Assembly: GCA_014360195.1 (NCBI GenBank) | Contig: JACIXY010000013.1 | Span: 1 to 64,000 of the forward strand | DNA: 64,000 nt | Source of the DNA: Bacillota bacterium | GTDB lineage: Bacteria; Bacillota; SHA-98; UBA4971 | Direction: 5' to 3' | In this document: positions 25,011-35,100 of the stretch, one piece after another | How positions within the stretch are numbered: the stretch's first letter is position 1 | Layout: the number at the start of each line of letters is the position of its first letter | The notes under the pieces: model-generated | The model's database searches: none | Told to the model about the DNA's origin: nothing | Seen by the model: the letters and a program-made list of their open reading frames with translations, nothing else | Program-made: the position numbers and the translations under genes

Positions 25011-25044
25011 GGTTGCGTGTCTGTGGGCGCATATGCGCCCGCCG

Positions 25045-25560
25045 GAGGCCGGGATACGGGCGATCCTCCGAGAACCAGGTTGCGGGCAGACCTGGTCCTG
25101 TGGGGATCAGGCCGGCTTGGAATCTGGTCCTCCGGGAACCACCCCTGCCACCCTCCTTCGCCAAAACGCGGCAAGGTGGAGCACCGGGGACCAGATCCCG
25201 CGCGAAGATGGTCCTCCGGGGACCAGCCTGGCACCACGTCCTGGTCCTCTCATGACCAGGGCGCCTCGACCGCCGCCGGGGGTGGTGCCCCAGGGACCAG
25301 GTTGCCCGCGAGGTTGATCCCCTGGGGACCATCCGCACGCAAATTCTGGTCCCCTGGGGACCAGGCGTTCTTGCCCATCTCGCAAGGTGGTTACGTGGGG
25401 ACCAGGTGTCGGACGAAGTTGGTCCCCGGGGGACCATCTCAGCGCGTAGCCTGGTTACCAGAGGACCAGATCCAGCATCCTCGTGCCCCGAGCGCCAGGA
25501 GGGTGGGTCTCTGGTAACCAGATTTCGCACGGGGCTGCTCCCCCAGGGACCAGCCGCGTA
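25045..25560 (+). repeat. GGTCCCC-palindrome repeat, copy A
   Basis: About thirteen imperfect palindromes such as ctggtcccctggggaccag, joined by 12-20 base spacers. The order of palindromes and spacers is the same as in copy B read in reverse complement (for example the shared gccgccgggggtggtg and gcaaggtggttacgtgg segments). All six frames are largely open as a by-product. Confidence 0.88.
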
Positions 25561-25575
25561 TGAGAGCCTGAGCTT

Positions 25576-26025
25576 CTAAGTGGGAGTGCAGGAGACTGTT
25601 GACCTTTCCCACATCATGGCAACGCAACTCGGTTGAGTCGCCCCACAGCCGTCGCCGTGCTCGACCAAACTGGCAGCTGCTGGCGAAGTTCAACAGTCTC
25701 GTGCAGAAATGTTCCTGACTCTTGGGAAGGGTTGCCGGTGCTCGCACGAGGGGTGTTAAGACCCCGCCACTCCGGCCACTCGCCTGACAGGCGGGACTTC
25801 GGTGGAGCGCCCCCCGCTGGCGCTGGATTCTGCTGGAGCGCTCCCCGCTCGCACTGGGTTCTGGTGGGGCGCCCCCCGTTGGCGCCGGATTCTGGTGGAG
25901 CGCCCCCCGCTGGCGCCGGGGGCGCCGTCCCCGAGTACAACGCGGCCAACCCGCCAACTACAGGAGAAGGGACAAAGACTAACGCACCTCTGGAGAAGGG
26001 ACAAGGACTAACGCACCTCACTTAG
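25576..26025. repeat. MITE-like element, long composite form (450 bp)
   Basis: Ends ctaagtgggagtgc and, inverted, ctaagtgaggtgcg. The left third matches the 6.7 kb element, the rest matches the 52 and 57 kb elements, expanded by three to four copies of a ggcgc..ggattctggtggagcg unit. The right end carries a doubled gagaagggacaaagactaac block. It seems to be a fusion of the two sub-types. Confidence 0.7.
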
Positions 26026-26165
26026 CCCATTTTCCGCATTAGGAGCGCGGCCAAATTGAGAAATGACCTGCTAAAAGGCCCGTTGCCGGGGTCATCCAAC
26101 TGTTTTGCGGCATGCAACCATTGCGCCCTTTAGCTGGGAAGACGTTTCTACTGCGGAAAACGAGC

Positions 26166-29100
26166 TTAGAAGCTGGCAATGATCTTTAGCGTGCCGGTGT
26201 AGGTGTTGAACCCCTCCGTCATGGCGGTGCTCACGCCGCGGATGTAGCCGAGGGTGAGTGAGGCGCGCCAGATGTCGCTGAAGCGCCAGTCTGCCGTCAG
26301 GTCGAGCCTGGCCTTCGTTTCGTCGTAGTCCGCGCCAGCCTTCGTGCCCGAGGTGCGCTCCAGCGACCCGCTCACCGTCGTGGAAAGCTTCCCTCCGGGC
26401 GAGTAGCTAAAGCTGTTGCCCACACCGTACGTCACGAGATCGTCGTTCTCGCCGCGCCTCTGGTTCCGCCAGCCGCTCAGGGTGTCAGTGGCGCCCTGGC
26501 TGATCAGCCAGCGCAGCCGCACCGCGGTCGCCAGAGAGTCGGACGTCTTCTCGCCCAACGTCGGATGGACCTGCGACGACCTCTTCCAGCTCGCCTCGGC
26601 GCTGGGCGTGAATCTCTCGAAGCCTGCGTATGTCGCCGTCGTGGACACCTCGTTGTCCGTGTTGACCTTCTCCGACTCGTGGTACGTGGTCCCCGTCCGC
26701 CTCAGCCGCAGATCCGTGCGCCATGCAGCGGTCTCGCCGCGCAAGCCAGCATCCCCGGAGAGCACGGTGCGCACCTCTCCCCGGACGGGCTCAAGGTAGT
26801 CCCAGCTTACGCCGCCGGACGGCGTGAGCTTCAGCGCGCCTACCTGGAACGCATCGAACGTCGCCCGCGCCGTGCCGCGCCTCTGGAGCCGGGTGACGTC
26901 CTGCGGGACGTCCGTCCTCGAGTACTGCGAGAGCTGCACGTTCATCCGTGCAGGCCCCACCTTGTCGGCCCAGGAGACCGTGGCGCCTATGTCGCGGCTC
27001 CCCTTCTCGGTGCCGTCTACCGTGACAACGCGCACCGGGAACCGGTAGTAGAGCCTGAGGGTAAGGCTCTGAAAAGGCGCATACGTGACGTCGCCCTTGA
27101 CGTTGTGGGCGATGTAAGAGTTCCTGGGCTTCTCGTTGTCGTCGTAGATGACTTTCTCGTAACCGGCACCGAGGGTGAGTCTCGTCGCGAATAGGCTCTC
27201 CCGCGCCATGATGGAGTAAGTCGTCCGCTGCGCCTCGAGCCCTTCGCGCGCGACCCTGTCCATGCGTTCCAACGTGTAGTCGAGGTCCACCTGGGGCCCG
27301 AGCTTCCACGTGAGGCCTGCGGAATCCGTCGTGACGGTCAGAAGCTCATCCTCCGCGGCGTCCACACCGCCGCTGCCTTCACCGGTGATGTCCACGGGGC
27401 GTGTGGCGCGGACGGCGTGCTCCGCCCGCACGGTCAGGTTCTCCCACACAGTATAGGACCCGCCCAGCCGGAACTGCGTGAGGTCCTGCCGGCCGCGCGC
27501 TCCTATCGCGAGGAAGGTCGGCTCCACCCGCTCGTAGCTGACGTACACTTTCCCGGCGCCGAGGTCGAAGGTGGCCGCGAGGGCGCCGGCGAAGCCGGTG
27601 TAGGTGTGTTCATCGGCCGGGACGTCCGCGTATCTGTGCTCGTCCTTGCCGGAGATCTTCGTGTTCTCCTGAACGTATTCGGTGAAGCTCGCATACGGCC
27701 GGGGCGCGCTCCAGAGGGACAGGCGGTAGAATTCGTCGGCTCCCTCGCCCGCCCAGAGGGCGTCCTCCGCGCCTGGCACCCCGCCCGCGCCCGCGACGGC
27801 TGTGATCGTGCGGCCCGCGGTCACGTCCACCCGCACTGGGGCGCCGCTGCCATCATACTCGTAAAGCCCGTCCTCGCCGCCCAGCCACAGGACGCCGCCT
27901 GCGGCGAGGACGGCGCTCCACCGCACGCCCTCCGTCCCCGCAAGCACCTGCCACGCCCCGTCGGGCTCACGCCTGAAGCGGACCCCGGAGTCCGTCGCCA
28001 CGTAGACGTCCCCATCCCCCACCGGAGAGGACAGCGCCGCGACCTCGGCAACCGCCGCTCCGCCGAACTCCGTCGTGAACCTGCCAGTCGTCCCATCAAA
28101 CGACATCAAGCCGGACGGAGTGCCCACGTACAGGTCCCCTGTCACCTCGGAGACCGCGATATCCGTGATGACTTCGCTTATCATCTCGGGGTTGGTCCCC
28201 TTGTCGAAGACCCGCCAGTTCTCGAGGTTGCCGACGCTTGCCCTCGCAAGCCCGGAGTCCGTCCCGACCCACACCGTTGCCGCGGCATCGTCCACGAGGA
28301 CGGACAGGACGTTCGAGCTGGGCAGGCCGTCGCTCTCGTAGTAGCGGCGCCAGTTCTCCACGCGGTCGAACGGCGGCTCACCGCCAAGCCCAACCCTCGC
28401 CGCAAGCACCGTCAGGCCGGACTCTGTGGCGAAGAACCATGAGCCAGACGCTGCCGACGCGGCCATGTCGTACACCGTCCAGCCGGCAAGACCCGACGCG
28501 GGCGAATAGTGCCTCCACTTGCCGTCCGCGACACGATACGAAGTGAGGCCGTTCTGGTGGGCGAAAAGCATGTATTCGTTGCCCCCGTCATCCGTGACGA
28601 GCATTGCGTCGTTTATCCTGTTGGACGTGTTCTTGCGGCTGTTGTCGTCGTATGGGAAGATCTCGTGGCTGTACGCAACGTCCGCGTCTACCGTCAGCCT
28701 GCCGAATTTCGCGTCAGCGGACACGCCCGCCACCGTGTGCGTGTTGGGCATGGTGCGCGCCCGCTCCGGCCCGACGAGCGGCGTGGGCTGGTCCTGGGCG
28801 CGGATGATGTCCGCCGCCAGTTTGAGGTCGGGCGTGGGCTGCCAGGCGCAAGACCCGCCGTAGAAGATCCGCTTGTACTCTACAGGCACCCCGAGGCCGC
28901 CGGCGAAGTACTCGTATTCGACTTTGATCGTGTCCTGAGGCCCGATGTCGCGCAAGATGAAGAGGACTCCCGCTTCGTAGTCGATGGTGTAGTCGATGTC
29001 CCTCTTGAGGAGCTCGCCATTGAGGTAGACCCGCTCGCTGCCCTGGGCAACGGAGATGCCGAGGGTGTAGATGTTGCCGGTGATGGAGTAGTTATACCGC

Positions 29101-30464
29101 ACGCGGATCTCTTCGTAGGCATCGGGCGCGCCCGTTGGGAACGTGAACTCGACGACTCCCTGGTCGTAGTAAACCGTGTAGAGCAGGCCCGGTATGGCGT
29201 CGGCCTCGGTGTAGGTGCCTCCGACGAGGACTTCGATCTCGACCGACTCCAGGTCTATGCGCTCGTGGCCGAGGAGGTAGAATCTCCCCGTCGCGTAGTC
29301 CTCAAGGGGGCTATCGAGGACCTTCGTGGCGGACTCGGGAAGCCCGGCGACGACCCACGAGTGGTCGTTGCACAGCTCCTCCAGGAAGGCCTTTTCGGAG
29401 TCGCTGCCCACCACAAAGGGATACACCTTCTGGTCTGGCCCGGTGAGGCCGTTCTTCGTGTTATACTCCCGAATGAGATCGCGGACCTGGTCACGGAGAA
29501 GGTCCAGGGACTCGCGCTGCAGGACCAGGTGGTCGCCGTCGGTGCTGGTGACGACGGTGTATTTGCCACGGTCCACCTCCTGGACGTCGCCCGCGGCGAT
29601 GACGCCGTCATCGTCCTCGGATTCCCGGTACAGGTAGGCCATGTCGTAGTTGGTGAGGAGATCGAGGAGGCTGCGCTGCTGCGTGGCGGGGACGTCGTCA
29701 TACCTCAGCTCGACCTTCATGAAGTCGGGGTCGAACGTCCCGGACATGCGGTACGACTCCGCGCCGCGGATGGAGGCCACGAGCACCGCGCGCTCGCGGG
29801 TGGGCGCGTAGGGGCCATCGTGCCTGAAGACGGTCGTGTCGCTGCTGGACGCGCCTTTGAATGTCTTCGAGGCCGGGATGCCCTTGACGCGGCCGAGGAT
29901 GGCGCCGACTGTGAAGTCGTCCAGCTTCGCCACCACCTGCACGCCGCGCAGCGTGAGGCGGCGCGCGACGTAAGGATTCGCGGTCGCGTAGGCGAAGTCG
30001 CCGAAGCACCCGGAGATGGTCTCGTTCGAGAAATCTATGCGCACGAGCTGGAGGTTGCCTGAACTATAGTTGTCGAGGGACGCGGACACACTGAAGCCCC
30101 CTGGCAGCTCGCCCGATATGGTGAGGCGCAAGGTCTGGGACACGATGAGCGTGTTGATGGCGTACCCCTGCATGCCCTTGAGGCCCTCCGGGTCGCCCGC
30201 CGCGTAGGTCGCGGACCAGACCGCCTCGCCAGACACGTCGACGCCCTTGGCGACCTCCGCCGCGCTCGCCGCCGCACCGCCCCAGACTGCTGACGCCGCC
30301 AGCAGCGCGATGCAGGATACGAACGCAACCGCAGCCGCCGCTATGGCCGCCCTCGTCGCCCCACCCCGGGCGTGCCTCGCGCCGGCCCCGGCCCGGTCTG
30401 TCCCCGCCGCGCCCGCTGCGCTGGTGACGCCGGCCACGTCCCTCATGCCTGCCATGCGTGTCAT
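26166..30464 (-). CDS. Giant outer-membrane beta-barrel protein with propeller domain
   Basis: About 1432 residues from ATG 30464; the frame is open upstream and the start is uncertain, but a signal peptide (AAIAAAAVAFVSCIALLAASAV, then ASAAEVAKG) follows this ATG. Order: a beta-rich N-terminal part; a middle part with repeated GLPSSNVLSVLVDD..VWVGTDSGLAR-type units, as in two-component-regulator propellers; then about 400 residues of alternating strands ending KIIASF. A terminal Phe is the signal for barrel assembly in outer membranes. It is the last gene of a run that includes a PorV-like protein and a T9SS-type protease. A surface or secretion role is inferred. Confidence 0.72.
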   Translation of the reverse strand: MTRMAGMRDVAGVTSAAGAAGTDRAGAGARHARGGATRAAIAAAAVAFVSCIALLAASAVWGGAAASAAEVAKGVDVSGEAVWSATYAAGDPEGLKGMQGYAINTLIVSQTLRLTISGELPGGFSVSASLDNYSSGNLQLVRIDFSNETISGCFGDFAYATANPYVARRLTLRGVQVVAKLDDFTVGAILGRVKGIPASKTFKGASSSDTTVFRHDGPYAPTRERAVLVASIRGAESYRMSGTFDPDFMKVELRYDDVPATQQRSLLDLLTNYDMAYLYRESEDDDGVIAAGDVQEVDRGKYTVVTSTDGDHLVLQRESLDLLRDQVRDLIREYNTKNGLTGPDQKVYPFVVGSDSEKAFLEELCNDHSWVVAGLPESATKVLDSPLEDYATGRFYLLGHERIDLESVEIEVLVGGTYTEADAIPGLLYTVYYDQGVVEFTFPTGAPDAYEEIRVRYNYSITGNIYTLGISVAQGSERVYLNGELLKRDIDYTIDYEAGVLFILRDIGPQDTIKVEYEYFAGGLGVPVEYKRIFYGGSCAWQPTPDLKLAADIIRAQDQPTPLVGPERARTMPNTHTVAGVSADAKFGRLTVDADVAYSHEIFPYDDNSRKNTSNRINDAMLVTDDGGNEYMLFAHQNGLTSYRVADGKWRHYSPASGLAGWTVYDMAASAASGSWFFATESGLTVLAARVGLGGEPPFDRVENWRRYYESDGLPSSNVLSVLVDDAAATVWVGTDSGLARASVGNLENWRVFDKGTNPEMISEVITDIAVSEVTGDLYVGTPSGLMSFDGTTGRFTTEFGGAAVAEVAALSSPVGDGDVYVATDSGVRFRREPDGAWQVLAGTEGVRWSAVLAAGGVLWLGGEDGLYEYDGSGAPVRVDVTAGRTITAVAGAGGVPGAEDALWAGEGADEFYRLSLWSAPRPYASFTEYVQENTKISGKDEHRYADVPADEHTYTGFAGALAATFDLGAGKVYVSYERVEPTFLAIGARGRQDLTQFRLGGSYTVWENLTVRAEHAVRATRPVDITGEGSGGVDAAEDELLTVTTDSAGLTWKLGPQVDLDYTLERMDRVAREGLEAQRTTYSIMARESLFATRLTLGAGYEKVIYDDNEKPRNSYIAHNVKGDVTYAPFQSLTLRLYYRFPVRVVTVDGTEKGSRDIGATVSWADKVGPARMNVQLSQYSRTDVPQDVTRLQRRGTARATFDAFQVGALKLTPSGGVSWDYLEPVRGEVRTVLSGDAGLRGETAAWRTDLRLRRTGTTYHESEKVNTDNEVSTTATYAGFERFTPSAEASWKRSSQVHPTLGEKTSDSLATAVRLRWLISQGATDTLSGWRNQRRGENDDLVTYGVGNSFSYSPGGKLSTTVSGSLERTSGTKAGADYDETKARLDLTADWRFSDIWRASLTLGYIRGVSTAMTEGFNTYTGTLKIIASF

Positions 30465-31236
30465 GCTCGTCTTACCCGCCTTGCCCGTCACGCCCGTGAC
30501 GTGTGCGGCAAGCCGTGGGCGGGTGACGCGGACCGGGCCAGTCGCACGGGTTGAGCCCCATGGATCTCCGTCTTTCCACGCTATCGCACCACTTGAACCT
30601 GTGGCCCTCGCTGCATCCACCATATGTGTTGTGTACGCAGCACACTCCATCCTTGCTGCGCCTGGCGTGCGCGGTGTGTCCTGTGTCTGCGTCGCGCTCG
30701 TCGCGAAGTCCCTCTTCGCGCGACCTCCCCAGCCGCGACGCCACACCCCACGCGTGAGAGACAGTGCGCACTTCACGCGCTCTACGCAACCCGGTCGCCC
30801 GCGACGCAGCGCCGCCCGCAAAGCCCAATCGAGCCCCCACCCCAGCCGTCTCATGACCACAACGCAGCCCCCCTTAGTCGCTCCCTCAATATTTGACGCT
30901 CACCGCCTCCCTTCCTGCCATTTGCTCCAAATATTCCCCATCTTCATACGGTCGCCCTTGCGCCCATTAGTGGTCCTGATCCGACTCGGAAGGCACAACC
31001 CCGGCCTCACGGTGCCACCGCACCTCGCGGGGCCCTCGACACGAAGGAGGGAGCCGCCCTCAGGGCGACCCCCTCCTCTCCTTGTGGCCCGATATGCTTG
31101 CCTCGTTTAGCTTGCCACGTTTGCACCGGTCGCCGCTTGTCGACGCATCTTGCGCCGGGCAATGTCCGCTCCGCCGCCCAAACGCGACTTGCTCAGCGCC
31201 ATGGAAGCGGCTTTACGCAAACCATCAGCTCGCGGC
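30465..31236. other. Intergenic region upstream of the barrel gene
   Basis: Contains a GC-rich hairpin (ggagggagccgccct / agggcgaccccctcc, about 31047-31075) that could end the PorV transcript or attenuate read-through. Frames across it are not supported, except that the barrel protein might start upstream of 30464. Confidence 0.4.
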
Positions 31237-32100
31237 CTAGAACCTCACGTTGACCGATAGCCTATGCATATCCTGCAGCGTCTCATGGGTTTGGTAAGCG
31301 TAGTCGAACTGGAACATGCCGTACTTGAGCCCGAGCCCTGCGGTAAACGATGTGTGTCCCCCCTGCAGAACCGCGCCGCCTCTCAAGGTGAACGGGGCCA
31401 CGACGTACTCCCCGCCGACATGGAATGTGGAGTTCGTTTCGTAGTCCGCAGCCAGTGTCAATCCTGGGGCAAAAGTGCCAGAGACCCCAACGGCAAACAC
31501 CCTTTCGAAGGCGTCCGTCGTGCCGTCGGAATACCTGACCGCGCCCCCCAGATTGCGCCCGACAATGCCGGCGTTGAAGCCGCTTCCCCGGTACAGAACA
31601 CCGAGGTCGCAGGTGACTCCTGACCCATGGAGGTCCGGCAGCGACTGGCTGTAGTATTTGACCGTTCCTCCCAGGTGAAGCCCCTGATATGTGGTGGCAG
31701 CCGATGCCAAAAACGCCTTCTCACCTAGCGTGTACGCTTCAGTGGGATTGGCATACTCGTCGGTCCCCTGGACGTCTGCCGTCAAGCTGAGTACTCCAGC
31801 CCCAAACCGCGGCTGCGCGTATGCAAAGCCAAAGTACCCGGCCACCCCGAGCTGGTTGGTATAGAAGGAAGTCGCGTTCCTCCCATCCTGAATGGCCAGG
31901 CCCGCAGGGTTGTAGTAGACGCACGTGGCATCGTCCGCGATGCTTACGAACGCGCCGCCCATACCCATGGCCCGCGCGCCGAGGCCAATATCCATGAACG
32001 CCGCCGTGTCCACAAGCTCGCCCTGGGCCATGGCCCCCGAAGCGGGGACCATGGCTATCAGGCAAGCGAGGATGATGGTTGCAAATCGCGATTTTCGCAT
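31237..32100 (-). CDS. PorV/PorQ-like outer-membrane protein
   Basis: 287 residues with a clear signal peptide (FATIILACLIAMVPASGAMAQ). The mature start AFMDIGLGARAMGMGGAFVSIADDATCVYYNPAGLA is the signature of the PorV/UPF0164 family (GaRa.GmGgAfvAiaDd...NPAgLa). The rest is beta-rich and ends LSVNVRF, with the terminal Phe of outer-membrane barrels. In Bacteroidota PorV carries cargo to the type IX system sortase. Here it lies 43 bases downstream of a subtilisin that has a sorting-type domain, which fits a cargo-shuttle pair. Confidence 0.85.
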   Translation of the reverse strand: MRKSRFATIILACLIAMVPASGAMAQGELVDTAAFMDIGLGARAMGMGGAFVSIADDATCVYYNPAGLAIQDGRNATSFYTNQLGVAGYFGFAYAQPRFGAGVLSLTADVQGTDEYANPTEAYTLGEKAFLASAATTYQGLHLGGTVKYYSQSLPDLHGSGVTCDLGVLYRGSGFNAGIVGRNLGGAVRYSDGTTDAFERVFAVGVSGTFAPGLTLAADYETNSTFHVGGEYVVAPFTLRGGAVLQGGHTSFTAGLGLKYGMFQFDYAYQTHETLQDMHRLSVNVRF

Positions 32101-32143
32101 TTCCTCGCCCCCATTCCGATAAAGTTGGTTACGGCGATGTTAC

Positions 32144-35100
32144 CTAACGCCTTATGATGAGACGCACGGGGTCTGACTTAAGCCCGCGATCCGTGACCAG
32201 GATTGCGATGTAGAGGCCATTTGCCAGGTCCCGCCCCTCACCATCAACAAGAGACCAGACAACCGCGTTGCTGCCAGCCGACAGATTGACGCTGTAGACC
32301 AGCCTGCCTGCTATGTCATATACGAACAGCGTTCCGTTCTCGGGGATATTGTAGTAGAACGTCACCCTCGTCGACGCAGGATTCGGGCCCGCCAGCAGCA
32401 TGTTTGACCCCACCACGAGGGTTATCTCGCCGCTCGTGGCTGATCCCGTGGCGCCCTGCGGGTCGGTCGCGCTCACCCTGATGAGTGCCTTCCCACCCTT
32501 CTTGACGGCCTTACCGTCCCAGACGTATGAGCCGTCGTTTGGCTCACCCTCGGCTATGAGCGTCCACGTAGCTCCTCCGTCCAGTGAGTAGTCGAGGCGG
32601 ATGGTAAGCTGGCGATCAAGGCCGTCCGGGTCATGCGCGGTCCATCTGATGTCGACTCCTCTGCCTGCGGCGCACACCGCATTCTCCGGGACGCTCACCG
32701 TGACAACAGGAGTCTCGTTCACGAGCAGCCACTCATAGGCTCTTGAAACGAGGGTAACCGCGACGTCCTCGGTGCCAGTCTCCTGTCTCGAAAGCCCTCC
32801 GGGCGCCTGGGACAGGGTTGGGACGACCTCCAACGGGAAGGCAAGGAAGACCACTTTGTACCCGTCCCCGCCATAGCGCAGCGCCCTGAAAGTGTTGTCA
32901 GGTGCGGTAAATATCCCTATGGCGTCCCCGTCGGGGTATATCTCATCGATCCAGTTCGCTTCAACTGGCAGACCCCTTGCCTCGAAATCGACCTCGAACG
33001 ATAAGCCGTCCGTGATAGGGTCTCCTTCCACTCCGGTAAACACGTCCCCTGCCTCACTGCAGACGTCAGAGTTCGCGTCACCGACGTGCAGGTACTTGAT
33101 AACGAAGTCGTCAGGATTGCTGAAGTTCATCCCCACCCCGTAGATGAGCTCCTGTCCTGCGACGAACAGCCTGCCGCCGTTCTTCAGGTACTGCTTCAAG
33201 GCCGCGACCTGGTCCGGCGTTGGGTAGTCAAGCAAACCGCAGTTCCAGAACATGACGAACTGCTCTGCTCCTGGAGCCACAGAGCCATGGTCCATGATGT
33301 CCCCAGCCCGCAGAGACACATAGGGAATCCCAGCCTGGCTCATAACAGGTTCGACGTACATGGGGGTGGTCCCTAAGGAAAAATCGCCATCCACGAACAG
33401 GACGGTCTCCGGTGATTCGACCGCCACAATCGTGAGCGACTGCGACACCGATGCACCTGCGGTGTCAGTCACTGTGAGGGTGGCCGTATAGATTCCTGGC
33501 TCCGCGTACACGTGCTTGGCCGTTGCTCCGTCCACAGGCGGCGTCCCGTCGCCAAAGTCCCACTGAGCCGCGATGTCGCCCTCAGCATCGTACGCAGAGC
33601 CGGCAAATGCAACCTCGAGAGGTGCGACCCCGATTTGAATGTCAGCAGAGATGCTCGTTATGACAGGCAGGAGGTTCTCACCAGTGTCCTCGGCGGTCAG
33701 GAACCGAAGGATCCTCTCCATCAGTACTGCAGAGTTGTTCGGGTCTGGGGCATCCGCCGGCACCGCCTCGAACGGGAACCCCAGGAAGACCACGCGGTAC
33801 GCGCTATCGGCATACCTGAGACCGACGCACACCGGCGACCCGCCCTCCGCCGCAGGAGGACCATCGAATATTCCGACTGCGCCGCCAGTAGGTATCACCC
33901 CGTCAACGTACGTATTGTTGTAGGAACCCGGATAGCTCAGCGCAATGTCCATTCCGTCAGATATCAGATCGCCCGTCTTACCAGTGACCTGAGTGACACC
34001 GGTGCCGCAGTAGTCCAGCAAGTCGAGACCGGCACCGGATGTATCAATATGGAGATAGCGGGCCACGAAGTCCAGCCCGTTCCCGTAAGCGACCAGGTCG
34101 TACAATATGTCATACCCTGAGAGGAACAGCCTGCCGCCGTTGTCCAGGTACCGAGACAGGAAAGTCTGGTCGGCCGCCAGCAGCGTCCCGCTGTACGCCT
34201 CTCCGCAGTTCCAGATGATGGGGTTCGGAATGTCAGACGGTAACGTGGCCACGTCAGACGGAGCCACCGTCACGTAGGACTGCCCAATGGCCTGCAAAGC
34301 ATCGGTGAAGAAGGTGTCATAGTCCATGCCTTCGTCGTCGTCCACGAACAGGACGGTGTCTGGGTTCGCAACCACAACTCCTACAGTGGCCCTCGCCTCA
34401 TTGCCCAGATCGTCCACTACGTGGAAGGTTGCAGTGTAACGGCCTTCTTCAGTGTACGTGTGGGTTGCCGTTGCCGCATGGACCGGTGCGCTGCCGTCCC
34501 CGAAGTCCCACCACTGGTCCGCGATGGGTGTGGCATCGCGCATACCCAGCCTTGAGCTGGCTGACCCACTGAACGTAACGGTCAGCCCCGTCTCCCCAGG
34601 AGAACCGTACGTCTTGTCTGCACGCACTTCATGGATAGCAGGCGGCCAGATTCCCATCAAGGCATTGTAAGCGTTCAGCCGACCTCCGGTGAGCACCTTA
34701 CCTACGAAGGCGGGACGGACGTCTGAGGAATTCAGAATCATGTCCTTGATGGTCACTGTCCCTTCCTGCCAGCCTTCAGCGCCCGCGTACTGAGGCACGT
34801 CGGGACGGGCCGCCGCAAGCAACGCTGCAACTCCAGCAACGTGGGGCGTTGCCATGGAGGTCCCGCCCGCCCACGCGTACCCTGAGAGACTATAATCCGC
34901 CTTATTGGGGTACGTGGACAGGATCCAGTGCCCCGGTGCCGCGATGTCAACTGATTCCTCGCCCCAGCAGGAGAAGCTTGCCATTTCATCGTTCCAGTCG
35001 CTCGCAGCGACGGCTATTATGTTTTCTGACACGTACGAAGAGGGATAGTGTGGGATGGCATCGTTGTCACTGGCAGAGTTACCCGCTGCACATATGGCAA

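Noticed and set aside
24952-25530. 192-codon and other long frames through the palindrome arrays (also 53379-54650)
   Set aside because: Several frames are open at once and their protein strings are only translations of the repeated GGTCCCC units. No start site or family.
28509-30062. 517-codon plus-strand frame inside the barrel gene
   Set aside because: Antisense shadow. The minus-strand frame has signal peptide, propeller motifs and a barrel terminus.
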